A DNA stretch of 64,000 nt from Halobacillus aidingensis. GTDB lineage: Bacteria; Bacillota; Bacilli; Bacillales; Halobacillaceae. Made by a program: the position numbers and the translations under genes. Shown piece after piece: positions 50,529 through 61,300 of the stretch (positions are counted from its first letter, which is position 1; the number at the start of each line of letters is the position of its first letter). The stretch covers positions 124,001-188,000 of the forward strand of contig NZ_FNIZ01000003.1 of the NCBI RefSeq assembly GCF_900104185.1, in the 5' to 3' direction. The notes below the pieces were generated by a model. It made no database searches. It was not told the origin of the DNA and saw nothing but the letters and a program-made list of their open reading frames with translations.

Positions 50529-52199
50529 ATGGATAAACATGAACAAGGTCCAGGAGGAGCGGAGGATCAGCGCTTCTCTGAAGAGGAAAATGAAAAGACA
50601 TTAACGACAAGACAGGGGCATCCTGTCCGCACCAATCAAAATCTGCGTACGGTCGGTAATCGTGGCCCGGCGACGCTTGAGAACTATGATTACATTGAAA
50701 AAATTTCCCACTTCGACAGGGAGCGGGTTCCTGAACGTGTGGTGCACGCGCGAGGAACTGGCGCGCATGGGTACTTTGAAACATATGGAAAAGTAGGGGA
50801 CGAACCTGTGGAAAAATACACAAGGGCAAAGGTGTTTTCTGGTGCAGGAAAACAAACCCCTGTGCTCGTCCGTTTTTCAACGGTTACACATTCGGCGGGG
50901 TCTCCCGAGACGCTGCGTGACCCGCGCGGGTTTGCGGTGAAATTTTATACAGAAGACGGGAACTGGGACTTGGTTGGAAACAACTTGAAAGTTTTCTTCA
51001 TCCGTGATGCGATGAAATTTCCCGATCTGATTCACGCTTTCAAGCCAGATCCTGTCACGAACATCCAGGACAGTGAGCGGATTTTCGATTTCATCAGTCA
51101 AACGCCTGAGGCGATGCATATGGTGACGTTCCTTTTCTCCCCATGGGGGATTCCGGCGAACTACCGGCAGATGCAAGGGTCAGGTGTAAACACGTATCGC
51201 TGGGTGAACGAGGAAGGAAAAGCTGTCCTCGTTAAATATCACTGGGAGCCTTTAAAGCAAGGGATCAAAAACTTGACCCAAGAAGAGGCGAATGAAATCC
51301 AGGGCGAAAACTTCAACCATGCCACTCAAGATTTGTATGAAGCGATCGAAAGTGGCGACTATCCCGAGTGGGAGCTTTGTGTTCAAATCATGGATGATCA
51401 TGAACATCCAGAACTTGATTTTGACCCTCTCGACGATACGAAAATTTGGCCGGAGGATCAGTTTCCATTTTTAAAGGTAGGAAAAATGGTGCTCAATAAA
51501 AATCCGGACAACCACTTCAATGAAATCGAGCAGGCAGCTTTCGGTACAGGGGTACTTGTGGACGGACTCGACTTTTCGGATGATAAAATGCTGCAAGGGC
51601 GTACCTTCTCTTATTCCGATACACAGCGCTATCGTGTGGGTGCGAACTATCAGCAGCTGCCGGTGAATGCTCCAAAAAAACATGTGGCGACCAACTACGA
51701 AGGTGGCAACATGTCCTACTTCACGGATCGTCCAAAAGATGCGAATCCACATGTGAATTATGAACCTTCGACTCTAAATGGCTTGGAAGAAGCAACACCG
51801 AAAACAAAGCCGCATCAGCCTTATGCGGAAGGCAAGTTGAAGAAAGAGCCCATTGATCGGGAAAATAACTTCAAGCAAGCCGGCGAGCGCTACCGACTTT
51901 TAAAAGACTGGGAGCGAGATGATCTAATTATGAACCTCGTCACTTCCTTGAAGCCATGCCAGTCTCACATCCAGAAGAAAATGATTTCTCTTTTCTCCCA
52001 ATGTGATGAGGATTATGGAAAACGGGTAGCGGAAGGGCTCGGCATGAACGCAGGAAACATGAACGAAGAAATGGCGAGTGAAATCACTCCGACCAAAGGG
52101 AAGCTGCCGAAACAGGGAGGCTCTCCGATCGGAAGTGCTGGAGCGGCGGATGCCGTTGAAAAAGCTCAGGAAAAAGGACACGAAGCGGACCCTTATTGA
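50529..52199 (+). CDS. Catalase (KatX-like, monofunctional haem)
   Basis: 556 residues, cytoplasmic, converts hydrogen peroxide to water and oxygen. Distal His73 in [15 protein letters not shown], catalytic Asn in [10 protein letters not shown], proximal haem Tyr in [14 protein letters not shown]. Length and the C-terminal extension past the catalase-related domain ([21 protein letters not shown] conserved; tail [23 protein letters not shown]) resemble KatX, the spore and stress catalase of B. subtilis, rather than the 480-residue vegetative KatA. AGGAGGGA ribosome site. I saw no convincing sigma-B or sigma-F promoter. Confidence 0.93.
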   Translation: MDKHEQGPGGAEDQRFSEEENEKTLTTRQGHPVRTNQNLRTVGNRGPATLENYDYIEKISHFDRERVPERVVHARGTGAHGYFETYGKVGDEPVEKYTRAKVFSGAGKQTPVLVRFSTVTHSAGSPETLRDPRGFAVKFYTEDGNWDLVGNNLKVFFIRDAMKFPDLIHAFKPDPVTNIQDSERIFDFISQTPEAMHMVTFLFSPWGIPANYRQMQGSGVNTYRWVNEEGKAVLVKYHWEPLKQGIKNLTQEEANEIQGENFNHATQDLYEAIESGDYPEWELCVQIMDDHEHPELDFDPLDDTKIWPEDQFPFLKVGKMVLNKNPDNHFNEIEQAAFGTGVLVDGLDFSDDKMLQGRTFSYSDTQRYRVGANYQQLPVNAPKKHVATNYEGGNMSYFTDRPKDANPHVNYEPSTLNGLEEATPKTKPHQPYAEGKLKKEPIDRENNFKQAGERYRLLKDWERDDLIMNLVTSLKPCQSHIQKKMISLFSQCDEDYGKRVAEGLGMNAGNMNEEMASEITPTKGKLPKQGGSPIGSAGAADAVEKAQEKGHEADPY

Positions 52200-52204
52200 T
52201 CGTG

Positions 52205-52236
52205 TAAGCCTGACTCAAATCAGAGTCAGGCTTTTC
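52205..52236 (+). terminator. Terminator of the catalase gene
   Basis: AGCCTGACTC/GAGTCAGGCT stem with a six-base loop and a T-run. Confidence 0.88.
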
Positions 52237-52281
52237 TTTTTTTCTACTCTCGTGCATAAGGTAAGTAGGGGAGGGGATCAC

Positions 52282-52743
52282 ATGAAGCGGAGCCGTTCAC
52301 CCATGATTTTCATCTTTGTTTTAGGCCTGATTGTTATCCTTGCCATTGTCCTCACCATTTTCTTCATGACTCGACCTGGCCAGCGTGCAGAAAGTACCAT
52401 CGAACAATTTTATTTGCATGAACAACAAGGGAAGTTTTCGGATTCGTGGGAGCTTTTTCATTCTCAAATGAAAGAGAAATTCACAAAAGGACATTACATA
52501 CAAGACCGTGCGCACGTGTTCATGAATCATTTCGGTGTGGAGAGTTTTGAGTTTGTCCTCGGAGATCTGAAGAAACTGGATCAATGGACCATGGAAAAAG
52601 GCTCGAAACCTTTAAGTCCTGTGTATCAAGCGACTGTGATTCAAACATATAAAGGAAAATACGGGCTTTTCCGCCTGCATCAAGATGTTTATGTGGCAGA
52701 AGAAAAAGGAGAATGGAGAATCTTATGGGATTATCATAAATAA
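52282..52743 (+). CDS. Single-span membrane protein of unknown function (NTF2-like outer domain)
   Basis: 153 residues; family not recognised with certainty. N-terminal helix MIFIFVLGLIVILAIVLTIFFM anchors it with the rest outside. The pattern RAESTIEQFYLHEQQGKFSDSWELFHSQMKEKF followed by strands ending KGEWRILWDYHK fits a small NTF2-like or DUF4878-type fold. ATG 52282 has GGGGAGGGG upstream. It has its own bidirectional terminator. Confidence 0.65.
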   Translation: MKRSRSPMIFIFVLGLIVILAIVLTIFFMTRPGQRAESTIEQFYLHEQQGKFSDSWELFHSQMKEKFTKGHYIQDRAHVFMNHFGVESFEFVLGDLKKLDQWTMEKGSKPLSPVYQATVIQTYKGKYGLFRLHQDVYVAEEKGEWRILWDYHK

Positions 52744-52745
52744 CA

Positions 52746-52776
52746 AAAAGCTTCCTACTAAAAAAGTAGGAAGCTC
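52746..52776. terminator. Bidirectional terminator
   Basis: AGCTTCCTAC/GTAGGAAGCT, seven-base loop, with A-run to the left; serves two converging genes. Confidence 0.85.
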
Positions 52777-52781
52777 TTGTG

Positions 52782-55541
52782 TCAGGCGGCTTCATTCATG
52801 GCTTGAACCTGTTCCACCGTCACTTGGTATTCGTTTTGAGGGTCAAAAATAAAGATATATTTCCCATCTGCTTCGGGTGTGAAGCGAAGGTTATCGCCTT
52901 CGAGCCATTCACCGTCACGGACAAATTTATATTCCACCGTTTCTCCTGCGGTCAATTCAATCGGTTCACTTTTCCAAAGGGCTTCCTTTTCATCGAAGGT
53001 CAACATGTTCGCATCACTGGACCAGTCGAACGGTGCAGATCCACGTAATACGACTTTGTTGTATTTCTTTTCTTCCGATGGAGCCTCATAGCGCAGCTTC
53101 CCTTTAACATCATAAATCGCAACAGACCCTGCTTCGCTTGTCATTTCTAGGGTGCCTTTATGACTCTTCAGCTTTTCCTTTTCAAGAAGCGAAGTGAGCT
53201 GTACTTTGTTCGGGGTCTGCTGGTTGTAAAGGTCGATGATATCGAGCTTCCGGTCCTCTTCGCCCAGGTTCATGACGACAAGCACTTTGTCCTGTGGCAC
53301 GGAACGTTCAAAGACGAGGACGTCATCATCAGAGTAGATGATGTTGAAGTCACCTTGTGTTAAGGCTGGCTGGTCATTTCTTGCATCAATCAACGCTTTG
53401 TAATGGGAGAGAATATCCCCGTTCTGTTTTTCTTCCTCCCAAATCATCATTTCGCGGTAGTAACGGTCTTTCCACTCATCCACAAGGTTATGGTCACCGC
53501 TCTGGGACAAGCCGACCTCATCTCCATAGTAGATGATTGGTGCGCCAGGTAACGTAAACTGTAGCGCTGCTGCATTTTTCAGTGTTTCTTCGTTTCCATC
53601 AGCTTCAAATAAAAAGCGCGGCATGTCGTGACTATCTAAAAAGGTTGCCGCAACGAATTCATCCCCATAAGTTCCGAAAGTCTCCTCAAGAGATGACGCT
53701 AGTGTGTTTACTGAACCATCCTGAATGAAGGCATTTGTAATCGCTGAATGTGTCTCAAAATCAATCGCCCCATCTAACTTTCCTTTATAAGAAGAGATGG
53801 TATCAAGGTTGTCCCACACTTCTCCGAAAATGAAAGCATCGTCATCGAGTGATTTTACTTTATGACGGAAATCAACCCAGAAGCTTTGGCTCGGGCCTTT
53901 GGCATAATCCAGGCGGAAGCCGTCGACACCGATTTCATTCATCCAAAACGGGACGACTTCATCCAGCATGTACTCACGCGTTTCTGGATTGTCGTTGTTC
54001 AACTCAGGAAGCTCTTGAATGCCATAAAACGTATCATATTCATTCGGGTAATTCGTAAATGTGTACCAATCATAGTAAGGACTGTCTGGTCCTTTTTCTA
54101 AGGCATCCTGGAAAAAATCGTGCTGATCGGATGTATGGTTCGGTACGAGATCATAAACGACTTTCATATCGCGTTTGTGTGCTTCATCCACAAGTTCTTT
54201 CATGAGTTGATTGCTGCCAAAACGAGGGTCGATGTTCATGAAGTCTGTTGGATGATATCCGTGGGAATACGGGCCCTCGTAAATTGGTGAAATCCAAAGT
54301 GTATTCACACCAAGATTCTCGATATAATCTATTTTTTCAAGGACACCTTGAATGTCTCCGCCCATCCAGCCCTTCAGCTGTTCATCGTATGGCTGTTCAG
54401 GGTTTACAGACGTATTGTTCTCCGTACTTCCATCTCGGAAACGGTCAACAAAAACCTGATAAATGACCGCTTCTTTCGCCCACTCTGGAGATTCATATGT
54501 GTCTACATAATAAGCGAACTCAGTGGCATCCTCAGAACTCAACACATTGTTATCGGCAAATTGAGAGCCGTCACTGTTTGAGTTCCAAACATCGAGTTTA
54601 TATTTTACGCGTGTTTCTTTTTTCTGAGAGGGAATAACACCTTCCATGATCGATGTTTTCAATCCATCGGCATTTTCAGATGTATCCGTCACTTTTAAAG
54701 GAACGGTTTGTCCATTGGCAGCTTCTCCTCGTTTTCCATCTGGAGTGGTGCCGTCCGTCGTATAATAGATGGCTCCTTTGTCGATCGGTCCAAAGTGCTG
54801 CACTTCAACTTTAACGGTTACATCATCACGGTGGTTTGGAACGTAAGGGGAATGGTTATAATCGTGAGTCACCGATTGGGCGACAGGAACTTTCTTCCAC
54901 TGGGTGACCGTATCCTCTTCAGTATCGCCAGAGGTGGATAATGTCACTGTACGGGGTTCGTCGAGATTTTCCTTATAAGATTCCCCGGCAAGACTATAAA
55001 AATAAGAAACTTCTTCGCCTGCTTGTCCTACAATTTTAGTTGTGTACGTATTTTTAGAGGTTTTCGTCATAGGTGCGGCTGTGTAATGGAAGTCATTTTT
55101 GCTTGAAGCGACCGTAGGTGTCACCCATTCCGGCGTTCCCTCAGGGACGGTGAGCTCAAGCTCCACACTTGCTTCGTAAGTATCAGCGAGGCGGATGTCG
55201 ACTTTGCGTTCGTTTTCAGGGTGAAAAGCGAAAATGTACTCGGCATCTTGAGGAGCTGTGAACGTCAAGTTTGCTCCAGACATCCAATTTCCATCATAAA
55301 CAAACTTGAACTCTGTCACTTTTCCACCTTCCAATGGTATTGGACCACTGAGCCATACTCCTTCTTCTGCATTGTAAGTCAGAGGATTGTTATCCGAACT
55401 CCAATCTAAGGTTTCAGCGTTCCCGCGCAATACAACTTCACCGTATGTTTTAGCATCTGCATATGTAGATGCAACCGGTTGCGCAAATGACAAAAATAAT
55501 AGCGCGATACCGATCAGCCAAATCCAACGTTTTTGAACCAA
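52782..55541 (-). CDS. Secreted GH13 alpha-amylase/pullulanase-type enzyme with duplicated terminal modules
   Basis: 919 residues. Signal peptide (1-29, ends STYADA). Module A about 33-118 (GEVVLRGNAETLDWSSDNNP) is repeated near the C-terminus at about 830-912 (NKVVLRGSAPFDWSSDANML), probably starch-binding beta sandwiches. Between them lie an Ig-like/CBM region (120-360) and the GH13 barrel (from EWAKEAVIYQVFVDRF) with catalytic Asp in DGFRLDYAKG, Glu in IFGEVWDN and Asp in FLDSHDMPR. It should cut starch or pullulan outside the cell and feed the maltodextrin importer. A TTG start at 55541 is used, with AAAGGA upstream. A cre-like site precedes it. Confidence 0.9.
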   Translation of the reverse strand: MVQKRWIWLIGIALLFLSFAQPVASTYADAKTYGEVVLRGNAETLDWSSDNNPLTYNAEEGVWLSGPIPLEGGKVTEFKFVYDGNWMSGANLTFTAPQDAEYIFAFHPENERKVDIRLADTYEASVELELTVPEGTPEWVTPTVASSKNDFHYTAAPMTKTSKNTYTTKIVGQAGEEVSYFYSLAGESYKENLDEPRTVTLSTSGDTEEDTVTQWKKVPVAQSVTHDYNHSPYVPNHRDDVTVKVEVQHFGPIDKGAIYYTTDGTTPDGKRGEAANGQTVPLKVTDTSENADGLKTSIMEGVIPSQKKETRVKYKLDVWNSNSDGSQFADNNVLSSEDATEFAYYVDTYESPEWAKEAVIYQVFVDRFRDGSTENNTSVNPEQPYDEQLKGWMGGDIQGVLEKIDYIENLGVNTLWISPIYEGPYSHGYHPTDFMNIDPRFGSNQLMKELVDEAHKRDMKVVYDLVPNHTSDQHDFFQDALEKGPDSPYYDWYTFTNYPNEYDTFYGIQELPELNNDNPETREYMLDEVVPFWMNEIGVDGFRLDYAKGPSQSFWVDFRHKVKSLDDDAFIFGEVWDNLDTISSYKGKLDGAIDFETHSAITNAFIQDGSVNTLASSLEETFGTYGDEFVAATFLDSHDMPRFLFEADGNEETLKNAAALQFTLPGAPIIYYGDEVGLSQSGDHNLVDEWKDRYYREMMIWEEEKQNGDILSHYKALIDARNDQPALTQGDFNIIYSDDDVLVFERSVPQDKVLVVMNLGEEDRKLDIIDLYNQQTPNKVQLTSLLEKEKLKSHKGTLEMTSEAGSVAIYDVKGKLRYEAPSEEKKYNKVVLRGSAPFDWSSDANMLTFDEKEALWKSEPIELTAGETVEYKFVRDGEWLEGDNLRFTPEADGKYIFIFDPQNEYQVTVEQVQAMNEAA

Positions 55542-55568
55542 ACGAATCCCATCCTTTCAAAGTTATAA

Positions 55569-55583
55569 GTGAAATCGCTTTCA
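55569..55583. promoter_or_regulatory. cre-like site upstream of the secreted amylase
   Basis: GTGAAATCGCTTTCA: near-palindromic TGAAA-TCGC-TTTCA, matching cre except for the first base. It lies 28 bases before the TTG start, consistent with catabolite repression. Confidence 0.6.
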
Positions 55584-55642
55584 TATTAAAGGAGTCGAAA
55601 AAGATTGTCCATAGGGCTATATGATTAAATGTCAGAAAAGAA

Positions 55643-55677
55643 AGAAAAGTTCCGTTCACTCCAAGAGTAAACGGAAC
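55643..55677 (-). terminator. Terminator overlapping the end of the YdcF-like gene
   Basis: 13-base arms 55649-55661 and 55665-55677 (one G-T pair) with a T-rich tail on the minus strand. The stop codon 55656-55658 is inside the stem. Confidence 0.8.
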
Positions 55678-56249
55678 CAATAGACACCTATTTTCACATA
55701 TTCGCCGAACGTCATTCTTTTCTCATGTTCGGTCATTCCATCAGAAGGATCAAAGAAAGAAGAGGCAAAGGAGTAGTCCAGCTTTATTTCGTTATCGTAT
55801 ATGTCATCAAACGTCATCTTTGTACGCCGGGAATGGTAATCGCTTGTGACAACGAGGGCAGAACTAAAACCTTCCTCTTCTATAATATTTTTAGATAGAG
55901 TGGCATTTTCGTATGTACTGGTAGCAGAAGGTTCTTCAAAAATCGCATCTTGAGGCACTCCCATACTCATGGCTTTCTCAGGTGTTGTTCCACTTTCCGT
56001 CGAATTCGTTAAAATTATATGACTCGCCCATCCTTCGTTGAAGAGCTCAGTCGCATGTTCGAGACGTTCCTCATTTCCGCTCAAAACGATGATTGCATCA
56101 TATTCTTTGGAGGATTCCAAGGAATCTTCAGCTATCAAGAACTCTGGACCTAGAAGAAGAGGTGTCATCACCGCTGCTGATAAGAATAGAATGAATAGTA
56201 AGAAGGACAAAAGAATGATTTTTTTTGTTTTCTTTATATGAGATGCCAT
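55656..56249 (-). CDS. YdcF/ElyC-family (DUF218) membrane-anchored protein
   Basis: 197 residues. N-terminal basic stretch and one membrane helix (IILLSFLLFILFLSAAVMTPLLL), then a DUF218 domain: DAIIVLSGNEERLEHATELFNEGWASHIILTN, STYENATLSKNIIEEEGFSSALVVTSDYHSRRTKMTF. Family members (SanA, ElyC, YdcF) act in envelope integrity or bind nucleotides; no enzymatic activity is firmly established. Its upstream 190 bases are AT-rich with no feature that I can name. Confidence 0.85.
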   Translation of the reverse strand: MASHIKKTKKIILLSFLLFILFLSAAVMTPLLLGPEFLIAEDSLESSKEYDAIIVLSGNEERLEHATELFNEGWASHIILTNSTESGTTPEKAMSMGVPQDAIFEEPSATSTYENATLSKNIIEEEGFSSALVVTSDYHSRRTKMTFDDIYDNEIKLDYSFASSFFDPSDGMTEHEKRMTFGEYVKIGVYWFRLLLE

Positions 56250-56441
56250 AAAAACCCCCGAATTTTGGATAACTTTATAATCTTGTATATATCTCCAGAG
56301 AAAATTATTAAACCTACTATCGTTTTACTTGTATAATGTTGTCTAATTTAGTAACATATATTGTAAAAGTTTTGTTTGAATTGTTTGTTAATTTATTGTA
56401 AAGTTTATTCAAAATACGAGGAAGAGAAAGGGTAGAGAGAT

Positions 56442-56651
56442 ATGATACAACCTGATGATCGCATTGCCACTCCAGGGCAAATCGTAACTTTTGAGAGAAA
56501 TGACATCATTTTCAAAGGCAAAGTCATTCCGAGTCAATGTCAACAATCCGTGATCGTAGATTTGACGATTATGGACAACTTAGATGAAATCGATTTTGAA
56601 TACGACAGAACGGTTGTGGCTCATACCAATTATCGTATTATAGAAGAATAG
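56442..56651 (+). CDS. YkvS-like small protein (DUF2187)
   Basis: 69 residues, a small SH3-like beta barrel: ATPGQIVTFERNDIIFKGKVIPSQCQQSVIVDLTIMDN, then DRTVVAHTNYRIIEE. This is the conserved pattern of YkvS proteins (VIVDLT ... TVV.H..Y.I) found across Bacillaceae; the function is unknown. It is monocistronic with a clear terminator. RBS is weak (AAAGGGTAGAGAG). Confidence 0.85.
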   Translation: MIQPDDRIATPGQIVTFERNDIIFKGKVIPSQCQQSVIVDLTIMDNLDEIDFEYDRTVVAHTNYRIIEE

Positions 56652-56656
56652 CACAA

Positions 56657-56690
56657 ATACCCTTTCCTATAAATGGAAAGGGTATTATTT
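56657..56690 (+). terminator. Terminator of the ykvS-like gene
   Basis: ATACCCTTTCC/GGAAAGGGTAT with a seven-base loop and T-rich tail. Confidence 0.88.
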
Positions 56691-56827
56691 TGGGTGATTT
56701 TTTTGGTTAAATATTCCTTCATAATCAATAATTACTAGTCCCATGTGCTGTTTCGGACAAACGGAATGATAGTTATATTAGTAGAAGGTAAAGAAATTGC
56801 GTACGATTGATGAGAGGGTGTAGTCTT

Positions 56828-57088
56828 TTGCCGCAATTAACCAAACTGTTATTAGAGCATAAAGAATTGACATTAAGTGCACGTTACAGTGTGCGAATCG
56901 ATCGAACCATTGTGATTGAACCTTTAAGACAGTTGACAGAAGATACGTTTAAAAATGTACTGAATCAGAAGAAAAGTGTACATAAGATTGCCATTGAAAA
57001 TGCAGATAGCGCAGCTATAGAAAAATATGAAGGGCCATTTCGATTCTGCAGAATGAATGGCATCCTCATCTTTAAACCAATGGCATGA
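56828..57088 (+). CDS. Small protein of unknown function
   Basis: 86 residues from a TTG start at 56828, chosen because GAGAGGG (56812-56818) is correctly spaced; an in-frame ATG further upstream overlaps or precedes this box. I do not recognise the family. It has no signal or membrane helix; it begins PQLTKLLLEHKELTLSARYSVRIDRTIVIEPLRQLTEDTF and ends YEGPFRFCRMNGILIFKPMA. A terminator follows directly, supporting that it is a real gene. Confidence 0.6.
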   Translation: MPQLTKLLLEHKELTLSARYSVRIDRTIVIEPLRQLTEDTFKNVLNQKKSVHKIAIENADSAAIEKYEGPFRFCRMNGILIFKPMA

Positions 57089-57123
57089 AAAAAGGACTTC
57101 CTTTTATGGAAGTCCTTTTTTTT
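57088..57123. terminator. Bidirectional terminator
   Basis: AAAAAAGGACTTCC/GGAAGTCCTTTTTT around a six-base loop; shared by the small gene and the converging LCP gene. Confidence 0.9.
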
Positions 57124-57126
57124 GAC

Positions 57127-58158
57127 TCAATTGATGGAGTCTTCATAGATTTTGTTTTCGGGGACAGGTAAATCTAAGGATTTCTTTAATGTGCGTTTCG
57201 TTTCTTCAAGACTCTCTTCGTCGGGGACAAAATAATATAATCCGTCATTGAGACGTTTATTTTCACCGTCTATTTCCAAAGTGTTCACAGAAGTACGGTC
57301 TGAAGAAAAGGCTTTTCTTAAACTGAGCATCTCACCAGGGGTGAGGTTTGTGCTTACGTTCTTCCCTATAACATCCTTCATTTCGCCTATTTTGAATAGA
57401 GACCCTGGAGACAGAGCTTCATCAATACCGGCCTTGATAAACTGTCTTTGCCTTTCATCTCTCGGATAAGATACAGCTACATCACGCTTTCTCATCCTTA
57501 CAAAAGCAAGGGCTTCTTCCCCATCCATTTTCATTGGACCTTCTTCAAATTCAATCTTTTTATAGTAATCTATGCTGCTTCGTTCCCAGAAACCTTCTTT
57601 TACATCAACCGTCACTCCACCGAGAAGGTCGACGATTTCAATAAAACCATCAAAGTTGACGGTCGCATATTTATCAATAGGAATCTCTAACAAATCTTCT
57701 ACGGTTTCTACGGTCAATTTTTCTGCACCGTATCCTGTCACTTCACCTAACGTGTAAGCCGCGTTGATTTTGTGAGAACCTGCATACTTTTGACGTACTT
57801 TTGAAGCAGGTATATCAACGAGTGTGTCCCTAGGGATACTTGTCATCGTCATTTTATTTGTGTCAGGATCAAGTGTTAATACAATTTGGGTATCTGCGCG
57901 TCCGGCTTGTCCGTCTGTTGAATAATCCTCTACGCCCATCAGAAGGATGGAAATTGGATCTTCCTGGGCATCGACCGCTTCTTCTCGCAGATCTGATTTA
58001 TCTCCTCGATCCAGACCTTCAAAGGCAGCTGTGTACACTTGGGTCACATAGTAAAAGCCTCCGCCAGCCATTAAGGTTATTAAAAATAATAGAGCCGCAA
58101 TCAGACGTATCTTTTTCTTCTTTTTACGTCTGCGCACTCGTATAATTCTTTTTGTCAA
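57127..58158 (-). CDS. LytR-CpsA-Psr (LCP) family cell-wall polymer ligase
   Basis: 343 residues. Basic N-terminus and one membrane helix (IRLIAALLFLITLMAGGGFYYV), then the extracellular LCP domain: ISILLMGVEDYSTDGQAGRADTQIVLTLDP, SIPRDTLVDIP, SHKINAAYTLG, with the conserved Arg and Asp residues that bind the lipid pyrophosphate. LCP enzymes attach wall teichoic acid or other polymers to peptidoglycan. tagO begins 5 kb away, which fits. The TTG start 58158 is chosen because GAGGTG sits 7 bases upstream; an earlier TTG in frame contains that box. Confidence 0.92.
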   Translation of the reverse strand: MTKRIIRVRRRKKKKKIRLIAALLFLITLMAGGGFYYVTQVYTAAFEGLDRGDKSDLREEAVDAQEDPISILLMGVEDYSTDGQAGRADTQIVLTLDPDTNKMTMTSIPRDTLVDIPASKVRQKYAGSHKINAAYTLGEVTGYGAEKLTVETVEDLLEIPIDKYATVNFDGFIEIVDLLGGVTVDVKEGFWERSSIDYYKKIEFEEGPMKMDGEEALAFVRMRKRDVAVSYPRDERQRQFIKAGIDEALSPGSLFKIGEMKDVIGKNVSTNLTPGEMLSLRKAFSSDRTSVNTLEIDGENKRLNDGLYYFVPDEESLEETKRTLKKSLDLPVPENKIYEDSIN

Positions 58159-58387
58159 AATAGAACACCTCAATTTCTAACCTCTCGCTTATCTATTTTA
58201 CCACAGTTGGAAACATCCGATAGATACGGATCTTTTGTCGGATAATTTGTAAAAGTGCTGTTATAAATAGTCGTTTTTTCACGTGTCATTGGGAACATTT
58301 ACATTTTTTTACGGAATATAAATATAAAATCTATTCTGAATCTTATATACTAGACCTAACTTATATTTTAGGTAAAGGGGATGCATT

Positions 58388-61300
58388 GTGAAAAAAATAT
58401 TTCATCTGTTGTTAATCGTATCATTAGTTTTCAGCTATGCTGTTATACCTACTTCTTCAGCTGAAGCTGAAGGTTTGGACGATCTGATTATTTCTGAATA
58501 TGTGGAAGGGTCGAGTTTTAACAAAGCATTGGAGATTTACAATGGTACAGGTGAAGATGTTGACCTATCCGCGTACACATTGGAACTATATTCCAATGGT
58601 AGTGTGGAACCATCTCGATCGGAATCTCTAACTGGAACACTGGCTTCAGGAGAAGTTTATGTTGTGTCTGATAGTCAGGCTGGTGAAGAAATTCAGTCTA
58701 TCACGGATCTGACTAGTGGAGTGACAGGTTTTAATGGGGATGATGTCTTAGTATTAAAAAATGAGAATGGAGTCATTGACAGCATTGGGCAGGTTGGCAG
58801 CAATGATGAATTTGGTAAAGATGTCACACTCGTAAGGCAGCCAGAAGTTTTGAATGGCGACCAGGACCCTACCGATGAGTTTCAGGTTAGTGAAGAATGG
58901 GATACGTACGCAAAAGACACATTCGATTATCTTGGAAGCTACGAAGTACCTGAAGAAGAGGAAGCCGAATTACAAACTATTGCAGAAACTCGTGCTATGG
59001 AGAGCGGGACAACTGTACGCGTGGAAGGGATCGCTACAGCAGCTTTCGAAGCGGGCGGACAGACGAACCTTTACATACAAGATGAAACCGCTGGCATCAT
59101 CGTCCGTGCCCCTGGACTTAATGTTCAGGTGGGTGACCGTGTAGAAGCTCAAGGAGAAAATAGCGAATATTTTGGAATGGCTCAACTTCTTGCTTCTTCC
59201 GCGAATGTAGAAGTGGTAGAGAGTTCTGTGGGTGTACCTGATGCTCAAGAAGTCGATGCCTCTGCCTTCTCCGCCTCCAATGGAGAAGCCTTCGAGGGTG
59301 AGTTTGTACAGGTGAACAATGTAGAAGTCATCGATAAAAATCAACATGGTGATTTTACTGTTCAAGATGAACAAGGAACTTTTGTGGTACAACCTCAAAA
59401 CGAGGACTGGTTAAGCGTAGGGGATACGTTTGAACAAGTAAAAGGCGTGGTGGATTACAACTACAGTGAGTATAAACTTCTTCCTCGCTCATCATCTGAT
59501 TTGATTGAGAAAGTATTCGCTGTAACCGCAAGTCCTGCTGGTGGATCAGTCGTGCAGGGAACAGAAGTTACATTGAATACGGCAGAGCCAGACGCCTCTA
59601 TTCATTATACGTTGGATGGTTCAGAGCCGACGGCAGAAAGTACGCCATATGAATCCCCGATTGTGATTACGGAAGATACGGTCGTTCAAGCAGTTGTTGT
59701 ACGTGCCAACGGTGAAACGAGTGAAGTGGCCGTTTTTGAATACGAAGCATTAAAAGCATTGGACGATGTTGAGATCCATGATCTTCAGGGAGCCGCTCAC
59801 ACATCTCCATATGAAAGGCAATCAGTTGAAGGTGTTGAAGGTGTGGTAACGAAGCTCGATGGAAACAACGGGTTCTATATGCAGTCTTTGAATCCTGATG
59901 ACGATATTGCCACATCAGAAGGAATCTATGTGTATAAACGTTCCTCTGGAGTAGAGATTGGTGATGTCGTATCTGTGAATGGAAAAGTAACCGAATGGCG
60001 TGAAGATGGTTACTCTGATGCAGCAGATCTTTTAACGACACAAATTACCGCTAATGAGGTTACGGTTACCTCCTCTGGGCAGGCTTTACCTGATCCTATT
60101 GTCATTGGTGTTGACCGGGAACAACCGACAAAAGTGATAGAAGATGATGGACTGGAATCCTTCGATCCTGCAGAGGATGGTCTTGATTTTTATGAAAGTC
60201 TTGAAGGGATGCTTATTGAGCTTCCAGAGCCAAAGGTCACTGGTCCTGTTAAATATGATGAGCTACCTGTATATGTAGAAACGAATGAGGATCAGGATTT
60301 CACAAGAGCTGGAGGGTTGTTGATTTCTCCGGAAGACTACAACCCTGAAAGAATGCTTATTGACGTAGATGGATTCGATGTACAGGCTAAAACAGGAGAT
60401 TACTTCGAACAGTCGATAACGGGTGTTGTCAGTTACGACTATAGCAATTACAAAATCCGTGTTGCTGGTGAGCTTCCTGAACTTCAAGATGGCGGCACAG
60501 ACAGGCAGTCCGCAGAGCTTAAAGGCTTGAAGCCTAAAATGACTGTGGCTACTTATAACATGGAAAACTTCCATGCGGGCACAGACCCTGAAAAGGTCCA
60601 ACGCATTGCCGAATCAATGGTTGAAAACTTGAACACTCCAGACGTAGTCGGGCTTGTAGAGGTTCAAGATAATACGGGTCCAACAGATGATGGAACGGTG
60701 GAAGCGAACGAAAGTTACCAAACATTGATTGATGCGATTGTAGAAGCTGGTGGTCCGGAATATGAATTCACAGACATTGCACCACTTGATAAAACTGATG
60801 GTGGTCAACCAGGAGGAAACATCCGCGTCGGTTTTATTTATAATCCTGATCGTGTCACGTTGACAGACAAGCCGAGTGGAGATGCTTCAACGGCTGTAGA
60901 TGTTAATGAAAATGGATTGACGTTGAACCCTGGACGTATTGATCCGACGAACGAAGCTTTTGACGATTCAAGAAAATCATTAGCTGCTGAATTCGAGTTC
61001 AATGGTGAAAAAGTTGTCGTCGTTGCGAACCACTTCAATTCAAAAGGCGGCGATGATGGATTGTTTGGTGCCAACCAACCGGTCGTGCTTGGAAGTGAAG
61101 TGCAGCGTTTGAAGCAAGCAGAAGTGATTAATGATTTTGTAGAAAAAGTAGAAGAACGTATGGATCATTCAAATGTTGTGGTTCTAGGTGACTTGAACGA
61201 CTTTGAATTTTCCGCACCTGTTGAGACCCTCAAGGGGAATGACCTCACAAATATGATGGAGGAGCTTCCTGAAGAAGAACGATACACATACATTTATCAA

